This document shows positions 40,993-51,774 of a DNA stretch of 64,000 nucleotides, piece after piece; the stretch's first letter is position 1; the number at the start of each line of letters is the position of its first letter. The position numbers and the translations under genes are program-made. Location: positions 1 through 64,000 of the forward strand of contig OW569381.1 of assembly GCA_937625935.1 (NCBI GenBank). The letters are read 5' to 3'. The notes beneath the pieces were generated by a model. That model ran no database searches. It saw nothing but the letters and a program-made list of their open reading frames with translations, and was not told where the DNA came from. The DNA is from Tetramitus jugosus. Lineage: Eukaryota > Heterolobosea > Eutetramitea > Acrasida > Vahlkampfiidae.

Positions 40993-43900
40993 GTGAGGTG
41001 TCAACATTCCTTTTTTGCAAGTTTGAAAATAGATTTTTGTTGTAATGAATGATGTTTGACAACCAGTAATTTACAGAGGATTGTTATTGGGATGACTCGA
41101 GATCATCAGCAACAGAGTCAGAAAATTCACAAAGGTAGGCATCAAACATTTCCAATAAGTGTAGCACAATAGTATGGAACAAATCCTCAGTGAGCTCCAT
41201 ATTTGGACCAATGTAACAGTGAACAGCGTACAACAACACTCTCCAAGTTGCTAAACAATCCTCAGAAGCATCATGAGCGCCATAATCACCAAATCCTAGG
41301 GCTCTGTGGATATTTTCCAACGCGTAGGATTCCATTCCTGGTATCAAATATCTAACGAGCTTCATTGCATTCGCGTACGTCACAAAACCAGGGTTCTTTG
41401 CACCACATTCTTCTAATGCATCCTGTAGCATGTTAATATCAAAGTTACTACTGGCCCAGTAAAACAGAAGCAGGTTTCCATAGACATTTAATTCTTCATC
41501 ATATCTTTCCCATGCTCTCATTACTTCTTCTGGAGAGAATGCATTCCTTATCTCAGGAGAGTCTGCAGTTATTTTAAATTTCTCCCTGTTCTTTGCTGAT
41601 GCTGGCAATGGTTGAATGTAGTCCCTTCTGGCAAAGGACCAACATCCTCGTTGCTCGAATACGTTGATTTTGCAAGCTTGATAAAACAACCTGCCACCCA
41701 GACGCTTCAGTTGCGAATTCTTAAACTTAGGACTACTATAACATGACTCCCAATCCATAACACTGGACGTAATACATTTTTCTGGCAAGTATGATGGGCT
41801 TCTTTCAGCATTCAAGTCTTCCATAATTCTATTTACAATGTTCTGCGGATCTCCAAGCATCTTAATTACATTTTCTCTCATCATTCTCTTCTGATCCTCC
41901 GTGTAGGATAATATTTTGAGGTATGATTTTACTTTGAACCGTTTGTTGTCTGCAGTACCACTTTTGGATATATTGAACGCCTGTAAATATTTGTCTAATC
42001 TCTTTCCTTTCAAGAGATCTGCGTCCCTTGCTGAAATTTGCTCAAGATATTCAATATCTGGAGTGTCATCACCAATACCATTGCTGGGTGCTGTTGGTGC
42101 AATATCACTCTCATTTTCAGTCTGGAAACACTGGAACTTCCCACGATGGATTCAGCAAAATTTCCAACGCTAGGTGCGATACCAACTGTCTTCTTGTCAG
42201 GATAGTTATGGTACTTACCACCTCTTCTAAATTCCACTAATACCTTTTCCATGTTCTCAACCCATGCAGAGAGCGTTATACGTGTCTGTTCAACTGCCAA
42301 CTGTGTAACCACACTGTTTCTGAAACGAGGCATTTGATGTTCTACATATTGTTTGTCGAAGATGTGAACATCATTCGCCAGTACAAACTGTTTGAGTTTA
42401 TCTGCATTGCTAATTATGTTTTTCATTTCGTCCACCACAGGTATTAATGCTGGATAGAACCCAAATGCTTCTTTCTTCGCCTGCAATAGTTGTAGATATG
42501 GTTTTAAAATTTTGATCACTTCAAGTGTATTCACCCAGAGACCAGTAATGTGTTCACTACAAGCGAGCATTGATTTAACTTCTAATGTCTCTTTCTTAGG
42601 AAGTGTTTCACTTGCCCTTTCAAATAACTCGAGTAGCTCAAAACTGTCTCTCAAAACATCAATCAACTCAAATAATTCTTTCATGTCATTCATATTCTGA
42701 TAAAACCTCACAGTAATCTCTTTTGTGAAGTGGAATATCTTTCCAGTAGTCAGTTGCATAGCTCCTTTCAAGAATTTGCTGGATCTGTAGACATTAATTA
42801 CTGTTCTACAGAGCTTATAGCCAGGATCATGGCGCACTGTGCCATCTTTCGCTCGCATTGCACTAGCTGCTTCCACAGCAGTGTTGCCTAGGTGAGCAGC
42901 ACAGTATACTGAAACAACTCCAGACTTTCCATGCTTATTAACATACTCATCTAACTTTGCACCAAGCAATTGCTCTACAATAAATCTGTCACTCATCTTA
43001 GCAACTATTCGCAGTAGAATATCAGCTTCATCATCTGAGATATCCTTATTGAGTATTCGACTTGCTGCTGCGTAGTACTCCTTTGTAACAAGGAGACTAT
43101 TAAATTTACAATCCACTGTTTTCTCGCGTACTCGCGATATATCTGCTACATGATTCACAGTTTTATCATCAACAAGGGCTACTAATCCTACTACTTGATT
43201 AGCTCTGAACATTCGACTGAAATCGTCGATAATAGCTGCTAAATCACATCCTTTAGTTCTGTGTATAAAATACATGTCACCATAGATAGCGTATCTGTGT
43301 ATTATAATTATATATTGCTCTAGAGAGGGAAGGCTACCGATGTATTCTATTCCAAAAGTTTCAGCAACAGCTTGTAATACCCTATTAATTCTTGCAGGTA
43401 ATATCTGAGAATGTAATAATTTGGCAGCAAGGTACTCCATTCGCAACGACAAGGCGCCCATGCCCTTTGATGTATTGTTCTCTCTTACTTTGAAAGTAAG
43501 CTTATTATTCTTGAACTCCAAGTTTGATACAGTCTTAATACAATCTTCTGTTGAGGGCTCGTCACACTGAATCGCGATGTCTCGGTGTTCTAGTTTGCTG
43601 GTAGCAATGTTCCCGTTCAAGAATTTGCATGTAGCACACTCATATTCTTTAGTATTATATGAATCGCATTCAGAATACAATTCGTGAGTATTTTTCTCTT
43701 TGTCTAGCGCTGAGTACTTCATGTATATATCACACATATCACTGATAAAATGTTCGAATGTCTTTTGACCCTTTAGTAATTTGATTTTGGAATGTAATGC
43801 TGCAGATAATTTGATATCTTTGTTTACATCTGATGTTGCTGTAGATGTAGAAGCACGTTTTGCTTTCTTAGTTTCTCTAAGTTCTTCTTCAAGAGTGATT

Positions 43901-44478
43901 TCACGTTGACGTTTGAGTATGCTACGACATGAACCACAGGGGTGATGACCGAGATGAGTATCGTTCATGTTCTCGTACTGGGCTAGCCACTGTGGCAACT
44001 CTTCAGCATCAATCATTTTCTGCTTCTTCAGTTGACTCTTGAGAAAGCTTTTACTGCAAGCAGGACATAAGTATTTGCCTTTTTGTTTCGATTCCTCGTT
44101 GTTCATCATCATCAAATCATCACATCATCTAATGTTTTTTTGTTGTTTTAGGCGGAGAAGTTGGTACTTCGTTAACGTGTTTCCCTACAACTCCCTACGG
44201 AATTGAACACAGAATATGTAATTTCAATGTATTTACGATCATATTTGCCTTTCAAATAGACCCGACATCACCCGTCCATTTAATAAACATATGTGTCCTT
44301 GTGACACAACATACACAGTCATTCACCCTAACATCCAATCATCTTCTTCTTTCAGCAACGAATGCTAACATGTACAACGTACTTAATCTGAATCAATCAC
44401 ACAGGAGTGTGCTCACTGATAGAAACTATAATCTTAATGAAAAAAAATAAAGCGTTATGAATGATGTTGACACCTCAC
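40993..44478. mobile_element. Candidate TIR element carrying a Zn/DEDDh-exonuclease gene
   Basis: A perfect 15-bp inverted repeat bounds 3,486 bases: GTGAGGTGTCAACAT at 40993-41007 and its reverse complement at 44464-44478. Both sides are flanked by six A residues (40987-40992 and 44479-44484), which could be a target-site duplication, though in low-complexity DNA this is weak evidence. A second, decayed arm (ATGAATGATGTTTGACA near 41045) repeats the inner edge of the right end. The unit contains a single gene. No known transposase motif was identified, so this is a candidate, not a classified transposon. Confidence 0.55.
41084..44112 (-). CDS. Zinc-type N-terminus plus DEDDh exonuclease protein
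   Basis: I read this as one gene with two exons, 42219..44112 and 41084..42090. The 128-nt intron (GTAAGT...CAACAG) restores a single frame of 966 residues. The N-terminus has paired cysteines spaced like a zinc ribbon (CPAC at about 17, CGSC at about 59) and a further CATC. The middle about 550 residues are helical and unrecognised. The C-terminal third has DEDDh exonuclease motifs: VMDWES (ExoI, D-x-E), SSNFDINML (ExoII), and AHDASEDCLATW (ExoIII, H-x4-D). This suggests 3'-5' exonuclease activity on DNA or RNA. The second exon frame lacks a start ATG near its beginning, supporting splicing. The alternative is a gene broken by a frameshift near 42100-42160. Confidence 0.7.
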
Positions 44479-44520
44479 AAAAAACAACAGAACCCAGACA
44501 AAAAGCATAAAAAAATTTTT

Positions 44521-44730
44521 TTTTAAATACAACCATTTCGGTTGCTCTTTTTATTGTCTTGCTTATTCACTTGCCTACGCTCGAAGAGAGTAGGCCCTGG
44601 TTAGTTACCAGTTGGTAGGCAATGATTCTCGGAGAGCGTCATTGCCGTTGATTACATTTATCCTTCGTTGTAGTGAACAGGTGGTGGAGAGTCTTAAGAC
44701 ATCTCCTCTTGACACTATTCACATATGTTT
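44521..44730. repeat. Multi-hairpin element, copy 1
   Basis: The element starts after a T-run with AATACAACC. Hairpins in order are: 44530-44544 (CAACC/GGTTG), 44573-44595 (GCCTACGCTC-GAA-GAGAGTAGGC, one mismatch), 44597-44611 (CTGGT/ACCAG) and 44618-44646 (13-bp stem, GGA loop, one wobble and one mismatch). Near 44690-44705 a palindrome GTCTTAAGAC is followed by ATCTCCTCTT. The order of parts matches copy 2. It could be a structured RNA or a DNA repeat. Confidence 0.7.
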
Positions 44731-44985
44731 TGGCTTTCTTCTGTGCCAGATGAAGAAGTCTCCAGACACCCTCAGCGACCTCCATGATGGCGTCCGTTTC
44801 TATGCCCATCATTCCTTGCAGCAGTTCACGGCTAGACTTTTTGATTGGTTGCCTCACAACCTTTCCTTCCTTCAGTCGCACCTCATCAAAACCAAACTAC
44901 AAAAAGCATAAAAACATACATTTTTTTTTCCATACAACAGTTGTTGCCACTTTATGACATCTCCTCTTGCGACGAAAAAAATTTG
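44731..44985. other. Spacer between the two hairpin elements
   Basis: No gene is supported here. AAAAAGCATAAAAA occurs both near 44500 and near 44900, and ACATCTCCTCTTG recurs near 44958, so this spacer contains further fragments of the same repeat family. Confidence 0.5.
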
Positions 44986-44989
44986 TGTT

Positions 44990-45220
44990 TTTTTTTTTTA
45001 ATACAACCATTTCGGTTGCTCCGATTTTATTTTCTGACTATTTACACTGGATAACGCTCGAAGAGCGTTATCTCCTCCGTTACTTTTCATTTCTCACAAT
45101 GACGCTCGTAGAGCGTCATTGTTATGTGTCTTCCTTGTGGGAGATGAATAGGCGATGAAGGGTGTCGACGCACCTCCTCTTCACCCTGTTCACGCGACGA
45201 AAAAAACATACATTTTTGCT
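44990..45220. repeat. Multi-hairpin element, copy 2
   Basis: The layout is the same as copy 1 after a T-run and AATACAACC. Hairpins are 45004-45018 (CAACC/GGTTG, identical to copy 1), 45050-45072 (perfect 10-bp stem, GAA loop, GATAACGCTC/GAGCGTTATC) and 45096-45122 (perfect 12-bp stem, GTA loop). A GGTGTCGACGCACC hairpin lies near 45160, then CTCCTCTTCACCC. It ends shortly before tRNA-Glu. Stems differ from copy 1 at several positions but remain paired. Confidence 0.75.
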
Positions 45221-45244
45221 AATTTATTATTTTTCAAGATATGA

Positions 45245-45340
45245 TCCCATATAGTCTAGCTGGTTAGGATATCCGGCTTTCACTTCCAAGCTGAAATGCA
45301 AAAGTCCCCGGAAGACCCGGGTTCGAGTCCCGGTATGGGA
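45245..45340 (+). tRNA. tRNA-Glu (TTC) with intron
   Basis: The acceptor stem is TCCCATA/TATGGGA. The D-arm contains AGCTGGTTA. The anticodon stem is TCCGG/CCGGA and the T-arm CCGGG-TTCGAGT-CCCGG. The anticodon TTC is at 45279-45281. A 24-nt intron (45283-45306) lies one base 3' of the anticodon, the canonical position for tRNA introns removed by the splicing endonuclease. A T4 stretch at 45345-45348 fits a Pol III terminator. The mature length is 72 nt before CCA. Confidence 0.95.
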
Positions 45341-45406
45341 GATCTTTTAAGTTTTGCTTTTGGCTTTACGGGAGTTAGTTGAATTGAGCACCTGAAAACC
45401 AAAGCA

Positions 45407-48117
45407 ATGATCAGTCTACAAAACATTGTGAGCAAGGACGATGATGAGTTCGACAAGAAGCCCCTAATTAAATGGCAATCCATGACAAAGAGTGAAAGAC
45501 TTCGGTGTGTTTACGATGCTTATGACACCATTCACAAGAGCATGAAACAGAGTGTCGAAGACAAAGAGCTGGAAAAGGCAAAGTACATTACTTCGTTTAT
45601 TCCCAATTTGTACCGTTCCAACACGATCAAAGAGGACTTGGTTCTGGAAACAGTTGAACACTTTAGGCAACAATATGTTCACTTGTTTCCAAAGAGAAAT
45701 GAATTGTTGCTATCTCCTGTTAATGAAGTTGGAGTTCATGTAAGTCTACATTTTGTCTTGTTTTTGATGTACGTCACTGGTTGGTGATGGTGTCTATCAT
45801 TCACTAACACTCGTGAAAAACACAGAAATTTATCAGCACATATGTGAAGCCCACTGAATTGAACTTCACTGAACTGTATTACTGGGACTCCTTAGCTCGT
45901 TTTATGTCCGATTACATCACGTACGAGCCGCTTGAGAACTTTGACCAACTCCCGGGTGTGATCGTTAGTCCCACCACGACCTTGCATTGGCAGAAAGGAG
46001 ATTCGTTCGACCTATGTCAATTGTTCGTGTCTCTATTGGTAGGAGTGGGTTATGATGCCTATTGCGTGTCAGGAAGAGCATTCAAACAAATTACCACAAA
46101 CAATCAATCAATTAGAAATTGTCCTTTAGTTATTGAGCCAGAGGAGAAGCCCAAGGTAGAGGAGCGCTTGGAATTTAAACCTAGCAAGTACAAGCTGAAA
46201 CCGAGACCTAACATGAAAAGTTACTACAAACCAGAGGATTATGAAGTGAAAGACCGAGAAAAACCTGAAGAAAAGGTAGAAGTTTCAGTGGAGAGAGAGT
46301 GTTCGGATCAAGAAAAAGATATGAGATATCCTTGTGTTCATTGCTGGATACTGATCGTACCTGGCCAACGAGACATAAGAGAACCTTTCTTCATCGAACC
46401 GAGCACCGGTGAAATGATGCCGATCGAAAGTGAAGAGTATCAAAGTGTGGAAACAGTATGGAACAACGAGAACTACTGGGTAAATATGATGCCTGACCTG
46501 AAACCAAGTGAATTACTGTTCGATATGAACGACCTACAGAAATGGGAGTACATCTTTGTTCCAGACAAAACAGAAGAAGATTTAACCCGTCAGAGGGAAG
46601 AGATTACAGCCTTAGAAAGTGGAGAGATAGATGATGACATCTTAGATTTGCCTGCCTCCTGGGTTGGCAAACTGAAAATCACAAAGGTGGAACACGAGAA
46701 GAAATATCCAGGAAATGAGAAGAAGATTACGTACAAGGACTCTTCTGTTGAATTGTACGCCACTTATCACCGAAAAGATTTATGTGTTAGAAAGATAACA
46801 TTGTACGACGATCCAAGCCATACAAGAATTCGAGAGTATCACATGTTTTTCGCTCATCGGAGAGATAAGTTGACACGACGGTCTGTTTACCGGCTCAACA
46901 TGGAAGCAACTCTAACTCTATCAATGAAACCTCATGAAAGAGTGCATGAGTGGTTTGATCCAGGAAGAAGATTCGATAACAATATTGAAGGCTTGAAAGA
47001 AGTGATAGTTGAGAAAGGTAATAAGCGAGAGTTCAGATTTTATCATGACACAAGGTTGGATCGCTTACGATGCAGAATTGAACTCTACAGCCCAAAGGAT
47101 ATTTCTGTGCCTTACAAGATTATCCAATACTTTGAGGGAAGGGAAGACTTCCTCTGTTATCGCTCTGCCAGGTATGAATTGGGAGGCAAATCGAATCTAT
47201 CTGCATTCCTGAACACTGATACCATTGACATCGCCAAGAAGTTAGAAACTATGACAATTGTCAAAATGACTGAAAAGTTCAATAGAAATGACCACAAAGA
47301 TGCGAATCATGATGTAGCCAGAAGGATCTTCATCTCATCCGAAAACAAAATCCAACTGGACTACCACTACGGGAAGGGTAAGATTACTCGTTCTGTTCGC
47401 CGATATTCAGATGAAGGAGACTTCTCTACAGAGTGCGTAGATCCTTTCATGAAAATACCCTCAGTGGTCGAAACAATTGAGGAATACAATGAACTAGTTG
47501 ACGCAGAGAGAGAATGCAGATTGATGATCCAGAAGAGTCATGAAGAAATCCAGCAGATTATGAAGCGAAGAAGAAGTGAGGAAGAAAAGAATGAGCATGA
47601 AACAACAATATATGATCATATCCGAAACAGACCAACACGCGTGGAGTTGGAAGAAATGATACGAGAAGAGAAGGAACTAGAAGCAAAGAAGAATAGAAGA
47701 GATATTATAGGTCCGTTTCTTCCAATCGATGGAATCAAATCCGTTGAAGAGGCTCAGGAAGTATACATCAAGGTGATTGAAGACATGCAAGCTCAATTGC
47801 AATTGAGATCACAGATTCTTAAAGATCGGAATGCCAAACTTCAGAGCATTTACATGAGAAGAAAGGAACAACACAGGAAGAGCCAAGATGTGAATGATAC
47901 CCAAGAAGATTATGATCAATTCATGGAGGATATTGGTCTGGCGATCCAAGTGTGCTTGACAAGAATCGAAGATCAAACAGTTAAGAATGTACAGAAATGG
48001 TTAGAGGTGAGGAATGAAGTGTTGAACGATCCAAGACTGAAAATGTGGATCCCTCATCTCCAAAATCTGACAATTGTCAACCCATTTGAACGAGAGTACG
48101 GCAAAGTATCTTCTTGA
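45407..48117 (+). CDS. DRC7: Dynein regulatory complex subunit 7, 2 exons
   Basis: Exons are 45407..45739 and 45826..48117, with an 86-nt intron (GTAAGT...CACAG). The product has 874 residues, the same size as animal DRC7. Landmarks are KFISTYVKPTELNFTELYYW and TYEPLENFDQLPGVIVSPTTTL. The transglutaminase-like core WQKGDSFDLCQLFVSLLVGVGYDAYCVSG spans about 154-185. A long charged coiled-coil C-terminus follows. DRC7 belongs to the nexin-dynein regulatory complex between axonemal doublets and controls ciliary beating. Its presence shows that this organism builds a motile cilium at some stage. Confidence 0.92.
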
Positions 48118-48465
48118 TTCACTTCAATCACAAGTCAGTTGAACGATTTGACAATAATGAGCCCTAGGAAAAGACTGCTGATTGATCGTTTTAGTTCAAT
48201 TATGTTTATTCGTGTAAAATAGGTAACCCCTCCTCTTATTCAATTGGTTATGTTTTTCTAGAAAACCCCACGGTCCCCAATTGATGCCTGTTTGACTTGG
48301 CGAACGTTTGAGTTGATGTAACGAACTGCCATGATTATGATCGATGGCTGCCTTTCAAGTCAATGCATCAATGAATTGAATCTTGTGTTCGATTGAATCG
48401 ATATCATCTTCCCTCGATATTATTCTTATGGTACATTGTCATAAACTGTGTGTGTGTCAATAGTG
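48118..48465. other. Convergent intergenic region
   Basis: This is the 3' flank of DRC7 and of the zinc-binding gene. No feature was seen. Confidence 0.5.
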
Positions 48466-49671
48466 TTACATGGCTCTTGTTTGGAAAGTGTTTGTAGGCA
48501 CTTGTCCAAGACCAACAAAGTTGAAGAAAACGCTTGCATCTTGACAAGACACTGGTGTCACTGCCTTGCACTGATTCAACAATGGTGTTGCACTAGTGGC
48601 AGTGCTATTGTTGTTGGATGCAAAAGAGACAACAGGTAGTTTGGTGTTGACAACAGGCACTGACATCATGGATGGCAATGATGTCTGTGGTGCCAGTGAA
48701 GCAAAGAGAGACGGATTGAACAGTGCAGCGTGAGACACACTTGTTGGAAGGGACAAGGCAGATGGTTTGCTGTTGCTTGTCACTCCCTGATGATGATGTT
48801 GTTCAAAATCGTTTCTTGATCTCTTCTTTGTTGCATCATTGGATGATTTTTTCTTTTGTTGATTCACACCAACAGCAGCACCAACAGCACCAGTAGTAGT
48901 CACACTAGTAGTAGTAGTAGTAGTAGCACCAGTAGTGGCAGTCGTAGTAGCAGCACCATTGTTCTTTGCCTTGTTTGCCTTCTTGTAACGATACAAATCA
49001 GCAAAGTAGTGGTAGTGACAGACCTTGTTGAACGATTTTTGAATGAACTCTGGCTTAAAATCGTCTTCACTCAGACATCTCAAGCTGAATCGAAGTCTGT
49101 TGGTGACTGGATTGTCGCAACCCTTGATGCAGCACTCTACTTGACCAGCAGCACATCCATGCTGTTGTTGATGCTGTTGAATGACAGCAGAGGCAACAGC
49201 AGAGGAGTGAACTCCGTTGCTTGATGATCGTCTTGATCGACTATTGTTGGTGGTGGTGGTGGCACCACTGTTCGCTCTTGGTCTTCCCACACTGTTGTTG
49301 TTTCTGGTTGACTTAACAGCAGAGACAACAGCAGCAGTAGCAACAGCAGGATGAACAGCTGACAGTGGCAAAACAGTAGTCATTGTGGTGGTGGTAGAGC
49401 TACTGCTGCTGCTGATCATCATGGTGGTGGAAGAGTCTTGAGTGAACTCTGATGGATGAATGTGGTCCTTTGGAGTCATAATGTCATCCACAGAGACAGC
49501 ACCTACGACAGCAACACTAGTGTCCAAGCTGAGCTTTCTCTTCTTGAGAACCTTGTTGTCTTCACAGTTGTGAGAGCTACCAGTAGTAGTAGTAATTGGA
49601 ACATTGAAGCCAACTGTTTCACCTTGTTCAAGCTTCTTCTCAATGTCCATTCTAACCTTGGACAAAATCAT
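48466..49671 (-). CDS. Low-complexity protein with a Cys/His cluster
   Basis: The product has 401 residues from the ATG at 49671. It is rich in Thr, Ser, Ala and Gln runs, with basic patches (KKRKLS, SRSRRSSS, KKRSRND). One compact region at about 185-240 stands out: CCIKGCDNP...RFSLRCL...KVCHYHYFADLYRYKK. Its C-x4-C...C...C-H-x-H spacing suggests a small zinc-binding domain. The mix of disordered tracts, basic signals and one zinc module is typical of nuclear regulators. I cannot assign a family. A short N-terminal extension through an upstream exon is possible. Confidence 0.7.
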   Translation of the reverse strand: MILSKVRMDIEKKLEQGETVGFNVPITTTTGSSHNCEDNKVLKKRKLSLDTSVAVVGAVSVDDIMTPKDHIHPSEFTQDSSTTMMISSSSSSTTTTMTTVLPLSAVHPAVATAAVVSAVKSTRNNNSVGRPRANSGATTTTNNSRSRRSSSNGVHSSAVASAVIQQHQQQHGCAAGQVECCIKGCDNPVTNRLRFSLRCLSEDDFKPEFIQKSFNKVCHYHYFADLYRYKKANKAKNNGAATTTATTGATTTTTTSVTTTGAVGAAVGVNQQKKKSSNDATKKRSRNDFEQHHHQGVTSNSKPSALSLPTSVSHAALFNPSLFASLAPQTSLPSMMSVPVVNTKLPVVSFASNNNSTATSATPLLNQCKAVTPVSCQDASVFFNFVGLGQVPTNTFQTRAM

Positions 49672-50650
49672 TTGCTCTACGGGAAGAGATGGCGCCAAAA
49701 AGAGAGTCAGTTAACTGCACATTTGTAAAAAAATTTTGGAGGGAAAATCATATGTGACATACTCTTTGAGATCATTTTTCGAGAGATAATTTAAAAGTGT
49801 AGTAATCGTAGTTGTTGTTGTTGTGTTGTTGTTGATGATGTAGTAGTTATCTTACAGTGGTGATGGTAGTGATCTTGCTCGTTACTATGGGTTATTTACA
49901 AGTAGTAGCAGTTGGTTGATTCTCAAAAAAAAAGCAGTCAAAATTTGGTGGTTAAATTGTACAAGGTGAGAGAGGGATGATGAGATGAGATCTCGATTTT
50001 AAGTATTGTACAAGTGGATGATGTCTATGTGATTATCAATAGAGAGAGAGCTGATTGTTGTTTTGTGATCCTGTTGTTGTGTCTTCCTATTTGAATGTTT
50101 GTGTGAAAATTTGTTGTAGGCAGCAGAGTGTGCTTGTGTGTGTGTGAAGGGATGTTGGTTGTTCAGATGTTGATGTTGTTTGTTTGTGAAATCCTTTTTT
50201 TTGTATGTCTGTGTGTTGTTCAGGTTAGTTGATGCTCACAGTGTGAGTGAACGAAAACTACTACGTGTGTGAACAGAACTTGGTAGTCGACTAAAAATAA
50301 AGAACAAAGTGATTGATGGGGTCCCCTCCGTTGGGCGCCAATCTCCATTTACAGCGAACGGGCAAACTAAGAAAAGACTTTTACAACAAAATGGCGGCGA
50401 ATCTCCTGCACTCCCGATTTACTGACCTGATTGGTGTCTTGCATTTGACCTTGTTGCCATCAACTCCTCATGCTTGTAAGAATGAAATTAAAGTGATGGT
50501 GGAGATGCACCTTGTTACGGAGATCTGTATTGGAGGATGAAACTTGAGCGAAATTCCAGTTGCGCACAACCCCAAGTCCACCAAAAATCACAACTTTCCT
50601 TGTTCTGGATTTGTGCTCTCTGTTTTTGTTGCTAACAAAAAAACATCACA
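49672..50650. other. Long divergent intergenic region with simple repeats
   Basis: These 979 bases contain GTT microsatellites (about 49810-49840) and GT-rich tracts near 50100-50215. They may include 5' untranslated exons or introns of the flanking gene. No coding region was supported. Confidence 0.5.
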
Positions 50651-51467
50651 ATGTCAATGTCGTCTCATCTCCTGTTCCTCATCAGCAGTGCTCTACTATT
50701 GTTGCTCTGCCTTTCCTCTACCGTTCAGGCACAACAAAAAGTTCAAGTTTCTCTTTATTATGAGAGTCTATGCCCTGGATGTACGTTGATTTTTTGTCTC
50801 ACACATTTTATTTGCTCTTTTGATTGATTTGATTCACTCACTCACACACAAATGAAAACTCCATCATTGATCACACAACACAGGTCAAGAATTTATTTTG
50901 ACTCAGATCCATCCAACTCTTCAAGCAGAAGGTGTCAAGGATATTATTGATTTGCATCTTGTTGCGTATGGCAATGCCAAGGAAGTGCCATCCTCTATTC
51001 AAAATTGGTACAATTTCACATGCCAACACGGTGTTCAAGAATGTGTTGGAAATTTGTACGAAACATGTGTTATTGATTCCGTTTACGGCGGTAATGGTGT
51101 TGCCGCCTTTCCGTTCATCTACTGTGTAGAAAGAGCGCTTCATTCTGGTGCAACTTCCGATCCAGCTGTTGCCGCCTCAAAATGCGCCGCTCTCTTCCAA
51201 ATTGACTTTACAAAGGTTGATGCATGTGCCAAGGGAGCACAGGGCAATCAACTCATGCACAAGAATGCAGTGGAAACAGCAAGCTTGAATCCACCTCACA
51301 AGTATGTGCCATGGATTTTGGTCAACGGCGTTCACTCAGAGGTCATTGAAGACGCAATGACCAGTGATATGCTTGGTTATGTCTGCAAGACATATCAGGG
51401 CAATAAGCCAGCTGGTTGCAAGCAAGCACTGTCTGAGCTAAAGGACAACAAGTGTTACAGAAAGTAA
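50651..51467 (+). CDS. GILT-family lysosomal thiol reductase, 2 exons
   Basis: Exons are 50651..50780 and 50884..51467, with a 103-nt intron (GTACGT...ACACAG) that splits the active-site Cys codon. The product has 237 residues. A signal peptide (LLFLISSALLLLLCLSSTVQA) is followed by the thioredoxin-like active site LCPGCQEF. The GILT signature CQHGVQECVGNLYETC follows at about 100. The remaining paired cysteines (CVERALH, CAALF, CAKGAQG, CKTY, CKQAL) fit the family. It reduces protein disulfides in the lysosome at acid pH, aiding proteolysis of ingested material. Confidence 0.93.
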
Positions 51468-51774
51468 AATAAAGGTGTCATTCTTCTTTGATATTGCGTG
51501 TTCTTTGTATTGGTGGGAACAACATGAAGGCAAGAAGAAGCCAGATTCTAGATAATCAGGATTTTCGGAGTATCAATGGAGGGGGTACCCTGATGAAATA
51601 TTTTCATTTTTCCGTGTCAGAAAAATCGTTAATTCTCGACTTTGTCCAAAGCGTTCCAAGCTTCCTTTAAATTCTGGAAAAGCTCTCCACCCAATGACAT
51701 CCAAAACAAAACAACAACCAAAACAGCAAAACCCAGATCAGCAGATCCAACACACAGTTATCATAAGAGAAACA
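51468..51774. other. Region upstream of histone H3
   Basis: No separate gene was found. An in-frame ATG at 51694 lies 27 codons ahead of the H3 start. Confidence 0.6.

Noticed and set aside
42150-42165. AAATTTT heptamer as a -1 frameshift site for the exonuclease gene
   Set aside because: After slippage there the new frame meets TGA within two codons, so it could not produce the downstream domain. The intron explanation is better.
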